From: Bacteroidales bacterium | GTDB taxonomy: Bacteria; Bacteroidota; Bacteroidia; Bacteroidales; WCHB1-69 | DNA length: 8,332 nucleotides | Assembly: GCA_024400715.1 (NCBI GenBank) | Contig: JAKSMH010000030.1 | Span: 1 to 8,332 of the forward strand | Direction: 5' to 3' | Part shown: positions 1-6,069 of the stretch, piece after piece | Layout of the letters: every line of letters begins with the position of its first letter | How positions within the stretch are numbered: position 1 is the first letter of the stretch | Translations under genes and position numbers: made by a program | Notes under the pieces: model-generated | What the model saw: the letters and a program-made list of their open reading frames with translations, nothing else | The model's database searches: none | What the model was told of the DNA's origin: nothing

Positions 1-65
1 TAAAAATGTTCTTTTTCATAATGATTTAATTTAATGATTGTATTATTTGTTACTAAAATATTTTA

Positions 66-100
66 TTGGCTTCGGGCGAAAGAAAAAAATAGTATCTTTG
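66..100 (+). promoter_or_regulatory. Bacteroidota-type promoter in front of the structured block
   Basis: TATCTTTG at 93-100 matches the phylum's -7 consensus TAnnTTTG and is followed by CAAC, exactly as in front of the glutamine synthetase gene (1681-1692). A TTG at 66-68 could be the -33 element, but its 24-nt spacing is longer than the usual 19-21. Transcription would start near 105-109 and run into the GC-richer segment. There is no ORF of note downstream on this strand, which suggests a non-coding product. Confidence 0.5.
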
Positions 101-374
101 CAACCCGTTTTTGAAGTGCGTGCCTTGCGGAAACCAAAAATGACGCAAGATTGAACGAATAATACAATGCCATCGGGTGTGTTTGTGGCGGGGTATATCA
201 TAGGGTTCCGCAAAAAACACGATGATTGCCCCGCAGGGACACCTGACCTCTGCCGCCGGCATACGTTATAGCGGCAGAGCACTACACAAGAAAGTTGTTC
301 TTTCCCAACCGTTGCAAGTCGGGCAAAAAGGCGGAATCGGTGTTTGTTGGGTTATTCATAATGTCACTTTTTTT
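101..374 (+). ncRNA. Candidate structured non-coding RNA, family not recognised
   Basis: This block is clearly richer in G+C than its AT-rich flanks and has no good ORF on the plus strand. It contains several complementary segments: 113-118 with 365-370 (closing stem), 124-129 with 144-149, 176-180 with 239-243 enclosing 188-193 with 229-234, a perfect 9-bp hairpin 249-257 with 271-279, and 304-309 with 346-351. A further pairing, 125-135 with 203-213 (10 of 11), would form a pseudoknot or an alternative fold. A run of seven T (368-374) ends the block. I looked for hallmarks of RNase P RNA, tmRNA and SRP RNA and did not find them. Bacteroidales-restricted RNA families and a 6S-type RNA remain possible. 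The strand is inferred from the upstream -7 box; the hairpins themselves would also form from the opposite strand. Confidence 0.4.
249..279. repeat. Perfect 9-bp inverted repeat (hairpin)
   Basis: CTCTGCCGC at 249-257 is the exact reverse complement of GCGGCAGAG at 271-279, with a 13-nt loop. It is the strongest single helix in the structured block. No T-run follows on either strand, so it is not a simple terminator and is more likely an internal arm of a folded RNA. Confidence 0.75.
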
Positions 375-438
375 AATTCTACAGGATAGAGAAAAGGCAG
401 TATGAGCAGCCGTGTTTGTTTCATCTTGTTTGATGTAG

Positions 439-471
439 CAAAGTTAAGGAAAAAATAATTGAAAATACAAA
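439..471 (-). promoter_or_regulatory. Minus-strand promoter-like element facing the structured block
   Basis: On the minus strand, TTTG (471-468) is followed after 21 nt by TAACTTTG (446-439). This is a good match to the Bacteroidota -33/-7 arrangement with correct spacing. Transcription would start near 432 and read leftwards through 430-100, antisense to the plus-strand RNA candidate. No convincing protein gene lies downstream. The element is either a real promoter for an antisense or alternative RNA, or a chance match in AT-rich DNA. Confidence 0.45.
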
Positions 472-735
472 ATTTTTATTTTTTTGCCAATATATTGATA
501 ATTAACATATTACGTATGCTAAAAAGTGTAAATATAAATTATCGCTTTGGCAAAGCTGCTGAAAATGGGAGAAGGCATCCACAAATTTTCGGGAGACGCC
601 AGTTTGATCTTTTGGCTACCTTTCTATCAAGAGAAAAGTAACGGAAAATCATTCTTAAAATTGGCAACTTTGTAAGACGGGAGGGGATAATTCCGTAAAA
701 ATATTTGCCTAAAAGTAATATTGAGAGGATGAAAT
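447..735. other. AT-rich intergenic stretch with no gene seen
   Basis: No supported coding region lies here. A 60-codon plus-strand reading frame begins with TTG and has low-complexity AT-driven composition, so I do not call it. Two small items are visible: a palindrome GCTTTG-g-CAAAGC at 544-556 that could be a protein-binding site, and GGGATAATTCCG at 684-695, which recurs at 1624-1635. No clear terminator for the gene ending at 736 was found. Confidence 0.6.
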
Positions 736-1455
736 TTAAAAATCAAGATAAAATTCTTTCGTTAAATATTGATATTCAGAAGTATATGTGTTATTTTCAG
801 TTCTTATAACAAGTTCGGAAAAATGCAATTCACAAGAAGGACATTTTTGATATGCCGATATAATTCTATTGACGGGTTTTTGTGGAGTGGGTTTAATGGA
901 TAAACGAAAAGTTTCCGTCCATTGTCGCTGTGCCAATTGATGAAAAACGTCGTGCTCATTCTTTGGAAGTATGAGATAGAATTTTCCTTTTGGTGCCAAC
1001 AATCTTGTGACGGCTTGAATTAATTCTTCAAAGGGGAGTGTGTCGTTGTGTTTACTGAGACTTTTTTTATAGGAATTTGGCTTTAAGGAATCTATAAAAA
1101 ATGGAGGATTGGATACGATGAGGTCAAATTGTCCTCGGTATTCATTGGAGAATTCTTGGATGCTTTGCTGTAAAAATTGGATGTTTTGTTGTTCGTTTTT
1201 GGGAAAACTGTCAAGATTTTTCCGTGCTTCCATAATGGAAGATTCGTCAATGTCAATGCCGATAATGGACTGATTTCCGTTTTGCAGGGTCATTTTCCAA
1301 GCCAAGCACAAAGCAATTACCCCGCAGCCGCATCCTATGTCCAAAACTGAATTGGCTTGTTGAACGGGGGTTGTCGCTGCTAATAGCACGGCGTCGGTGC
1401 CAATTTTTAATGTGCTGTTTTCGTGGTAAAGCGAAAAATTCTTAAAGTGAAACAT
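736..1455 (-). CDS. trmN6: tRNA1(Val) (adenine37-N6)-methyltransferase, TrmN6/YfiC type
   Basis: This is an S-adenosylmethionine-dependent methyltransferase of about 239 residues. It matches the YfiC/TrmN6 family, which N6-methylates A37 of tRNA1(Val). Visible marks, numbered from the chosen start, are: the N-terminal MFHFKNF and KIGTDAVLLAA (17-27), the SAM-binding loop DIGCGCG (39-45), an acidic residue after strand 2 in GIDID (66-70), the amino-methylase signature NPPF (116-119), and a C-terminal YTSEYQYLTKEFYLDF that resembles the end of E. coli YfiC. An upstream ATG at 1494 would add 13 residues. I prefer 1455 because family homology begins at MFHF and a possible -7 box (1481-1474) lies between the two ATGs. 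The gene is divergent from the glutamine synthetase gene. The substrate is inferred from family membership; a related NPPY/NPPF methyltransferase of different specificity is the main alternative. Confidence 0.9.
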   Translation of the reverse strand: MFHFKNFSLYHENSTLKIGTDAVLLAATTPVQQANSVLDIGCGCGVIALCLAWKMTLQNGNQSIIGIDIDESSIMEARKNLDSFPKNEQQNIQFLQQSIQEFSNEYRGQFDLIVSNPPFFIDSLKPNSYKKSLSKHNDTLPFEELIQAVTRLLAPKGKFYLILPKNEHDVFHQLAQRQWTETFRLSIKPTPQKPVNRIISAYQKCPSCELHFSELVIRTENNTYTSEYQYLTKEFYLDF

Positions 1456-1473
1456 AACCGCTAATTTGGTTGG

Positions 1474-1481
1474 CAAATCTA
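1474..1481 (-). promoter_or_regulatory. Possible -7 box for trmN6
   Basis: The minus strand reads TAGATTTG here, which fits TAnnTTTG. Transcription would begin near 1467, giving a leader of roughly 12 nt before the ATG at 1455. No TTG lies at the expected 19-21 nt upstream, so the call is weak. Confidence 0.33.
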
Positions 1482-1515
1482 CTGAAAAAATCAATGTTTG
1501 ACTTCATCAATAAAA

Positions 1516-1628
1516 TATAAAACTAAACGGGATTATCACGTTTAACCTTGTTGAGATTCCGATGTTTACTCCTTACGTCGGAAATCGGAATGGCGAAGTC
1601 GGAATCTCTTTATAAAACTAAACGGGAT
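1516..1628. repeat. 18-bp direct repeat between the divergent genes
   Basis: TATAAAACTAAACGGGAT occurs at 1516-1533 and again, identically, at 1611-1628. A second shared word, ATGTTTACTC, follows each copy (1562-1571 and 1651-1660), so the gap looks like a partly duplicated unit of about 90-95 bp. The second copy continues into GGGATAATTCCG (1624-1635), which is also present at 684-695 beyond the other end of trmN6. Function is unknown; a duplicated regulatory region or the remains of a small mobile repeat are both possible. Confidence 0.75.
1553..1608. repeat. Inverted repeat with TCGGAA heptamers
   Basis: GAGATTCCGA (1553-1562) pairs perfectly with TCGGAATCTC (1599-1608). The same left arm can instead pair over 8 bp, 1556-1563 with 1584-1591. 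The right side is a run of four 7-nt units in register, starting at 1578, 1585, 1592 and 1599; three begin TCGGAA and the third (GGCGAAG) is degenerate. The element lies upstream of the glutamine synthetase -7 box and upstream of the possible trmN6 -7 box, so it probably acts as DNA (an operator array, or a MITE-like remnant) rather than as a leader RNA. Confidence 0.7.
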
Positions 1629-1680
1629 AATTCCGAAAATTAAATTTCAAATGTTTACTCTGTACTGATTAATTATTTTG

Positions 1681-1688
1681 TATCTTTG
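1681..1688 (+). promoter_or_regulatory. -7 box of the glutamine synthetase promoter
   Basis: TATCTTTG matches the Bacteroidota -7 consensus TAnnTTTG and lies 43 nt before the ATG at 1731. Transcription should start near 1693-1697, leaving an AT-rich leader of about 35 nt without a Shine-Dalgarno sequence. No clean TTG stands at the usual -33 distance; the nearest T-rich word is at 1654-1656. The repeats at 1516-1660 sit immediately upstream and could carry regulator sites. Confidence 0.6.
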
Positions 1689-1730
1689 CAACTCTAAATT
1701 AAGAAAAGTAATAATTTAAAATATATCATC

Positions 1731-3236
1731 ATGAAAGATAATTTAGCTATGAGTATGAATCCCTTGGTTAATTACCTAAAGAAGGATTCAAAAGAATTTA
1801 CCAAGGCCGATATTATGAAATATATCGAGGAAAATAAGATCCAGATGGTCAATTTCAGATATGTGGCCGGCGATGGCAGATTGAAAACCTTGAACTTTGT
1901 GTTGAATAATCGTGAATATCTTGACCAGATTTTGTCTGCGGGTGAACGTGTTGACGGTTCCAATATTTTCCCGTCATTCATTCATGCCGGTTCCAGCGAC
2001 TTGTATGTCATTCCTCGTTTCAGTACGGCTTTCGTGGATCCTTTTGCCGAAATTCCAACGTTGTCAATGCTTTGTTCTTATTTCAACAAAGATGGTCAGC
2101 CAATGGAAAATTCTCCTGAATATGTTTTGCGCAAAGCTGCTGAGTCTTTCACCAAGGTTACGGGTATGAACTTCCAGGCAATGGGCGAATTGGAATATTA
2201 TGTTATTGGTGAAAAAGAGGATTTGTACTTGACACCTGATCAACGTGGTTATCACGAATCTACTCCTTTTACAAAATTTGAAGCTTTTCGTACCGAATGT
2301 ATGCTGGCCATTTCAAAGGTAGGAGGCCAAATCAAATATGGTCACTCAGAAGTTGGTAATTTCACTTTGGAAGACAAGATTTATGAACAAAATGAAATTG
2401 AATTTTTGGTTACAGATGTTCAAGATGCTGCAGATCAGTTGATTTTGGCTAAATGGATTATCAGAAATTTGGCTTACCAATATGGTTTGGATGTCACTTT
2501 CGCACCTAAGATTACGGCAGGTAAGGCCGGTAGTGGTTTGCATATCCACACCCGTATCGTTAAGGATGGCAAAAACCAGTATGTCACGAAGGGGAAATTG
2601 AATACGATTGCCAAATCTGCCATTGCGGGCTATATGACTTGCGCTTCTTCGTTGACCGCTTTCGGCAATACCAATCCTACTTCCTATTTCCGCTTGGTGC
2701 CTCATCAGGAAGCTCCCACCTCAGTCTGTTGGGGCGACCGCAACCGCTCGGTTTTGGTGAGGGTTCCTCTGGGTTGGACCCATAAAAACGATATGGTGGC
2801 AATGATTAATCCATTGGAAAAACCAGCTGCTCGTGATTTGGCACAAAAACAGACCGTCGAGTTCCGTTGTCCTGACGGATCTGCCGACATTTATTTGTTG
2901 TTGGCTGGTTTGTGCGTGGCAGCCCGTCACGGATTTGAAATGGAAGGTGCTCTTGACCTGGCCAAAAAAACATACGTGGATGTCAATATTCATAAAGCCG
3001 AAAACAAGGAAAAACTGGAAAGCTTGGCTCAACTTCCCGCTTCTTGCTGGGAATCTGCCGACGCTTTGTGTGCCCATAGGGATATCTTTGAAAAACACGG
3101 TGTTTTCAATGCAGAAATGATTGACGATATCATCAAACAGTTGAAATCGTTCCAAGATAAAAATATCCGTGAGGAGATCAAGAATCATCCCGAGAAAATG
3201 CTCGAATTAGTTCACAACTATTTCCACTGCGGATAA
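1731..3236 (+). CDS. glnA: Glutamine synthetase family protein (type I-like, about 500 aa)
   Basis: The 501-residue protein carries the ordered landmarks of glutamine synthetase, which joins ammonia to glutamate using ATP in the cytoplasm. Landmarks are: VDGSNI (74-79, matching the catalytic Asp50 loop of the E. coli enzyme), the metal-binding GELEYY (152-157), GHSEVG (204-209), QNEIEF (220-225), GSGLHIH (267-273), HQEAP (325-329, the flap glutamate), RNRSVLVRVPLG (337-348) and VEFRCPDGSAD (376-386). All expected active-site residues appear present, so it is likely catalytic. It is somewhat longer than E. coli GlnA and far shorter than the type III enzymes (over 700 aa) also found in this phylum. 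The E. coli adenylylation motif NLYDLPPEE is absent; KKTYVDVNI (412-420) occupies roughly that region. The start at 1731 follows the promoter directly; Met7 and Met9 are alternatives. A small membrane-protein gene begins 2 nt after the stop. Confidence 0.9.
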   Translation: MKDNLAMSMNPLVNYLKKDSKEFTKADIMKYIEENKIQMVNFRYVAGDGRLKTLNFVLNNREYLDQILSAGERVDGSNIFPSFIHAGSSDLYVIPRFSTAFVDPFAEIPTLSMLCSYFNKDGQPMENSPEYVLRKAAESFTKVTGMNFQAMGELEYYVIGEKEDLYLTPDQRGYHESTPFTKFEAFRTECMLAISKVGGQIKYGHSEVGNFTLEDKIYEQNEIEFLVTDVQDAADQLILAKWIIRNLAYQYGLDVTFAPKITAGKAGSGLHIHTRIVKDGKNQYVTKGKLNTIAKSAIAGYMTCASSLTAFGNTNPTSYFRLVPHQEAPTSVCWGDRNRSVLVRVPLGWTHKNDMVAMINPLEKPAARDLAQKQTVEFRCPDGSADIYLLLAGLCVAARHGFEMEGALDLAKKTYVDVNIHKAENKEKLESLAQLPASCWESADALCAHRDIFEKHGVFNAEMIDDIIKQLKSFQDKNIREEIKNHPEKMLELVHNYFHCG

Positions 3237-3238
3237 AA

Positions 3239-3754
3239 ATGACGGTTTTAATCTATATTTTAGGAACGTTTTTAGTTGCGGTAATCGTTTTTTTGACTTC
3301 TTTTTTCTCAGTACGAATGTTCATTCAAAATGATGAGAGAAAACGGTTATTGGAATTGAAAGAACATAATAAGAGTGTCATTGCCCCCATTCGTTTGCAG
3401 GCTTACGAACGGATGGCGATGTTTTTGGAACGTATCGAACCCAATCAGTTGATACTCAGACTGAATGATGGCAATACGAACAATGCTGGACTGCGTTTGC
3501 TGCTGATTGCGACCATTCGTTCTGAATTTGAACACAATTTATCGCAGCAAATTTATCTTTCTTCAGCGGTTTGGGATAAAATTTGCAATGCCAAAGAAGA
3601 AACTATTCGTATTATCAATGTCAGTTCTGGAAAATTGGCTCCTGAAGCAACGGGAATAGAATTGGTAACGACAATTATTGAAGAGACTGCGGGAGTTTCG
3701 CCTGTTGCGGCGGCAATGGAGGCCTTGAAAGAAGAAATCCGTCTGGTTTTTTAA
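3239..3754 (+). CDS. Small membrane-anchored protein of unknown function
   Basis: I do not recognise a characterised function. The 171-residue protein has one strong N-terminal hydrophobic segment (about 3-25), then a basic/charged stretch (NDERKRLLELKEHNK, 31-45) and a soluble domain predicted to be on the cytoplasmic side. The most distinctive segment is IRSEFEHNLSQQIYLSSAVW (93-112), followed by an AKEE stretch. The general pattern (APIRLQAYERM near 49-59, then EFEHNLSQQIY) resembles an uncharacterised protein family that I believe is confined to Bacteroidota; this is recollection, not a search. The start lies 2 nt after the glutamine synthetase stop, implying co-transcription and probably coupled translation. 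A role near glutamine synthetase, such as membrane tethering or regulation, is only inferred from position. The TonB-receptor gene begins 20 nt downstream. Confidence 0.8.
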   Translation: MTVLIYILGTFLVAVIVFLTSFFSVRMFIQNDERKRLLELKEHNKSVIAPIRLQAYERMAMFLERIEPNQLILRLNDGNTNNAGLRLLLIATIRSEFEHNLSQQIYLSSAVWDKICNAKEETIRIINVSSGKLAPEATGIELVTTIIEETAGVSPVAAAMEALKEEIRLVF

Positions 3755-3774
3755 CTTGTGCAAATTAAAAACTG

Positions 3775-6069
3775 ATGATAAAGCGATTTATAGCAATAAT
3801 TTTTTTGTTGACAGTGATATTGTCAGTGTCGGCACAATCTACAATTAAAGGTTTCGTCTATGACGCATCAAGCGGTGAACCCGTGGGATATTGTCCTGTC
3901 GTTTTGCAAGGAACGTCGTACGGCGCAATGACGGAATCAACGGGTAACTTTATTATGGATAAGGTTCCCAATGGAACATACGTTGTGATTGTGAATTTCT
4001 TAGGTTATGACACGTATCGTGACACTATTGAGGTGCAGGGCAGAACCATCATTAAACGCTATATGATTCAGCCATCGAAGGTTTCGTTGGACGAAGTTCA
4101 GGTGAGTGGTGCGGCGGAGTGCCAAATCCAGGAAACCCGATCGGCAGTAATCAGCATCACGCCGAAAGAAATCAGTAAAATGCCCGCTATTGGCGGTCAA
4201 CCGGATTTCGCACAGTACTTGCAGGTATTGCCGGGTGTTATTTCTACCGGCGACCAAGGCGGTCAACTTTATGTGCGAGGCGGCACACCTATCCAAAATA
4301 TGCTTCTGTTGGACGGAATGATTGTGTTCAATCCCTTCCATTCTATTGGTCTGTTCTCTGTTTTCGATATGGATATTATGAGCAATGCGGATATTTACAC
4401 GGGCGGATTCGGTGCTGAATTCGGGGGGAGAATTTCCTCCGTGATGAATATCAAGACCAGGGATGGAAATAAAAAAAGAATTTCTGGAAAAATCGACTTG
4501 AGCAATATCGGGGCGCAGGTGCTTTTGGAAGGTCCTATCGTGAAGTTGAAGGATGACAGGAAAACCTCACTGAGCTTTATTTTGTCAGGCAAAGGCTCGT
4601 ATCTCGCCCAAGCCGCCAAGGTGTTTTATCCATACGTGAAAAATGAATCCGGCTTGCCTTATAATTTTATGGATATCTATGGCAAACTGTCTCTGGCTTC
4701 GCAGGGCGGTTCGAAATTCAATATCTTTGGCTTTAATTTTATGGATAAGGTGAATTACACTTCCGCCTTACAGTATTCGTGGAACAATTGGGGAATCGGA
4801 GCCAATTTCTTAATCGTCCCGGGACAGGCCAATACAACCATTGAAGGAACATTCGCTTATTCTGATTACGAATCCAAAATTAACGACCCGGCTTATCAAA
4901 CCGAGGGAGAATATAGCAAATACACGCGTACCGGTGGCTTTAACTTCAACTTGGTCTTTAATTATTATGTGGGACGGAGTGTTTTAAATATTGGCATCAA
5001 TGCGGTTGGTTTTAATACGGTGTATAAATATTGGACCAAATACGGCAATAAAGAATATCCCAAAGACTATACGACAGACCTTTCTTTATTTGTCAAATAT
5101 AAATACAATTATAAGAATATCTTGTTGATTGAACCCAGTTTCCGTTTGCAGTATTATACGTCGCTGAGCAAAGTTTCTCCAGAACCGCGTTTGGCCATCA
5201 AATACAACATCACTAAAAATATACGCTTGAAGTTGTCAGGTGGTATGTATTCTCAGAATTATATTTCTGTTACTTCGGACCGTGACGTGGTTAACCTTTT
5301 CTACGGCTATGTTTCGAGTCCTTCAAGTTTGAATATTGCCCCCGTACTTCCCAATGGGAAAACGGCCAAAAATCGATTGCAGACTTCCGAACATGCGGTT
5401 TTGGGCTTGGAATTGGATGTGTTAAAGTACACCAGCATCAATGTAGAAGGGTATTATAAGCATTTTTCACAGATTATTTCCGTCAACCGTTATTTGGTGG
5501 ATGAACAAAATGACGATCTTTTTATGTGGGAGCAAGGACATGCGTATGGTGGAGATATTTCTATCAAATTTGAGTATAAGGGCTTGTATTTATGGGGTGT
5601 TTATTCTTTGGGCTGGGTTAAACGTACGGATCCTAAGATTACATACGCTCCTAATTTTGATCGTCGCCATAATATTAATATTTTGGCTTCCTACGCCTTT
5701 GGCAAGCGCCGTTCCTGGCAGATTGACTTGCGTTGGAATTTTGGTTCTGGTTTTCCGTTTACTCAAACGCAGGCCTTCTATCCTAATCTTGTTCCATCCA
5801 CAGGTATAGGTGATGATATTATTCAAGCCAATGAAAATCTGGATTTTGTGTTAGATGATCTTAATAAAGGTCGCCTGCCCAATTATCATCGGTTGGATTT
5901 GGGCGTAAAGAAGAAATTCTTTATTGGAGAAAGACACACCATTGAAGTGAGTGCTTCCTTGACCAACGTATATAATTACAGCAACGTGTTCTATGTGAAC
6001 CGTATCACCAACGACGTGGTTTACCAATTGCCATTCTTGTATTATTTCGGATTAAATTGGAAATTCTAA
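3775..6069 (+). CDS. TonB-dependent outer-membrane receptor
   Basis: The 764-residue protein has the order expected for a Bacteroidota TonB-dependent transporter. A signal peptide (1-20, cleavage likely after SVSA) is followed by a carboxypeptidase-regulatory-like beta-sandwich (about 23-100; IKGFVYDASSGEPVGYCPV), a TonB-box-like LDEVQVSG (105-112), and a plug domain (about 125-230; LPGVISTGDQGGQLYVRGG, LLLDG, YTGGFGAEFGGRISS). The rest is a beta-barrel ending in an aromatic residue (GLNWKF). It imports a ligand across the outer membrane with energy from TonB-ExbB-ExbD. It is shorter than typical SusC proteins (about 1,000 aa) and no SusD-like partner follows, so it is better seen as a stand-alone receptor. 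The ligand cannot be read from the sequence. No promoter fits in the 20-nt gap upstream, so it is probably transcribed with the two preceding genes. Its stop overlaps that of the convergent lipoprotein gene. Confidence 0.93.
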   Translation: MIKRFIAIIFLLTVILSVSAQSTIKGFVYDASSGEPVGYCPVVLQGTSYGAMTESTGNFIMDKVPNGTYVVIVNFLGYDTYRDTIEVQGRTIIKRYMIQPSKVSLDEVQVSGAAECQIQETRSAVISITPKEISKMPAIGGQPDFAQYLQVLPGVISTGDQGGQLYVRGGTPIQNMLLLDGMIVFNPFHSIGLFSVFDMDIMSNADIYTGGFGAEFGGRISSVMNIKTRDGNKKRISGKIDLSNIGAQVLLEGPIVKLKDDRKTSLSFILSGKGSYLAQAAKVFYPYVKNESGLPYNFMDIYGKLSLASQGGSKFNIFGFNFMDKVNYTSALQYSWNNWGIGANFLIVPGQANTTIEGTFAYSDYESKINDPAYQTEGEYSKYTRTGGFNFNLVFNYYVGRSVLNIGINAVGFNTVYKYWTKYGNKEYPKDYTTDLSLFVKYKYNYKNILLIEPSFRLQYYTSLSKVSPEPRLAIKYNITKNIRLKLSGGMYSQNYISVTSDRDVVNLFYGYVSSPSSLNIAPVLPNGKTAKNRLQTSEHAVLGLELDVLKYTSINVEGYYKHFSQIISVNRYLVDEQNDDLFMWEQGHAYGGDISIKFEYKGLYLWGVYSLGWVKRTDPKITYAPNFDRRHNINILASYAFGKRRSWQIDLRWNFGSGFPFTQTQAFYPNLVPSTGIGDDIIQANENLDFVLDDLNKGRLPNYHRLDLGVKKKFFIGERHTIEVSASLTNVYNYSNVFYVNRITNDVVYQLPFLYYFGLNWKF

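Noticed and set aside
43..282. 79-codon minus-strand reading frame starting with GTG
   Set aside because: It covers the structured block, lacks recognisable protein features and ends in low-complexity AT-rich sequence. Hairpins explain the region better.
282..359. 25-codon minus-strand peptide starting at the ATG 359-357, with its TAG overlapping the next GTG (TAGTG)
   Set aside because: It is downstream of a minus-strand promoter-like element, but it is very short, has no recognisable motif and lies over RNA-like inverted repeats.
544..556. GCTTTG-g-CAAAGC palindrome
   Set aside because: Short and isolated, with no promoter next to it; noted only as a possible binding site.
459..641. 60-codon plus-strand reading frame
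   Set aside because: It needs a TTG start, has no promoter, and its composition reflects the AT-rich DNA. No domain is recognisable.
700..722. AT-only hairpin (AATATT pairs) followed by T on the minus strand, a possible trmN6 terminator
   Set aside because: The stem is six A-T pairs with a 11-nt loop and no G-C pair, too weak to call.
2346..2705. Antisense reading frames inside the glutamine synthetase gene, including 2721-3188
   Set aside because: The plus-strand frame carries all conserved glutamine synthetase motifs; the antisense frames are shadows with no recognisable features.
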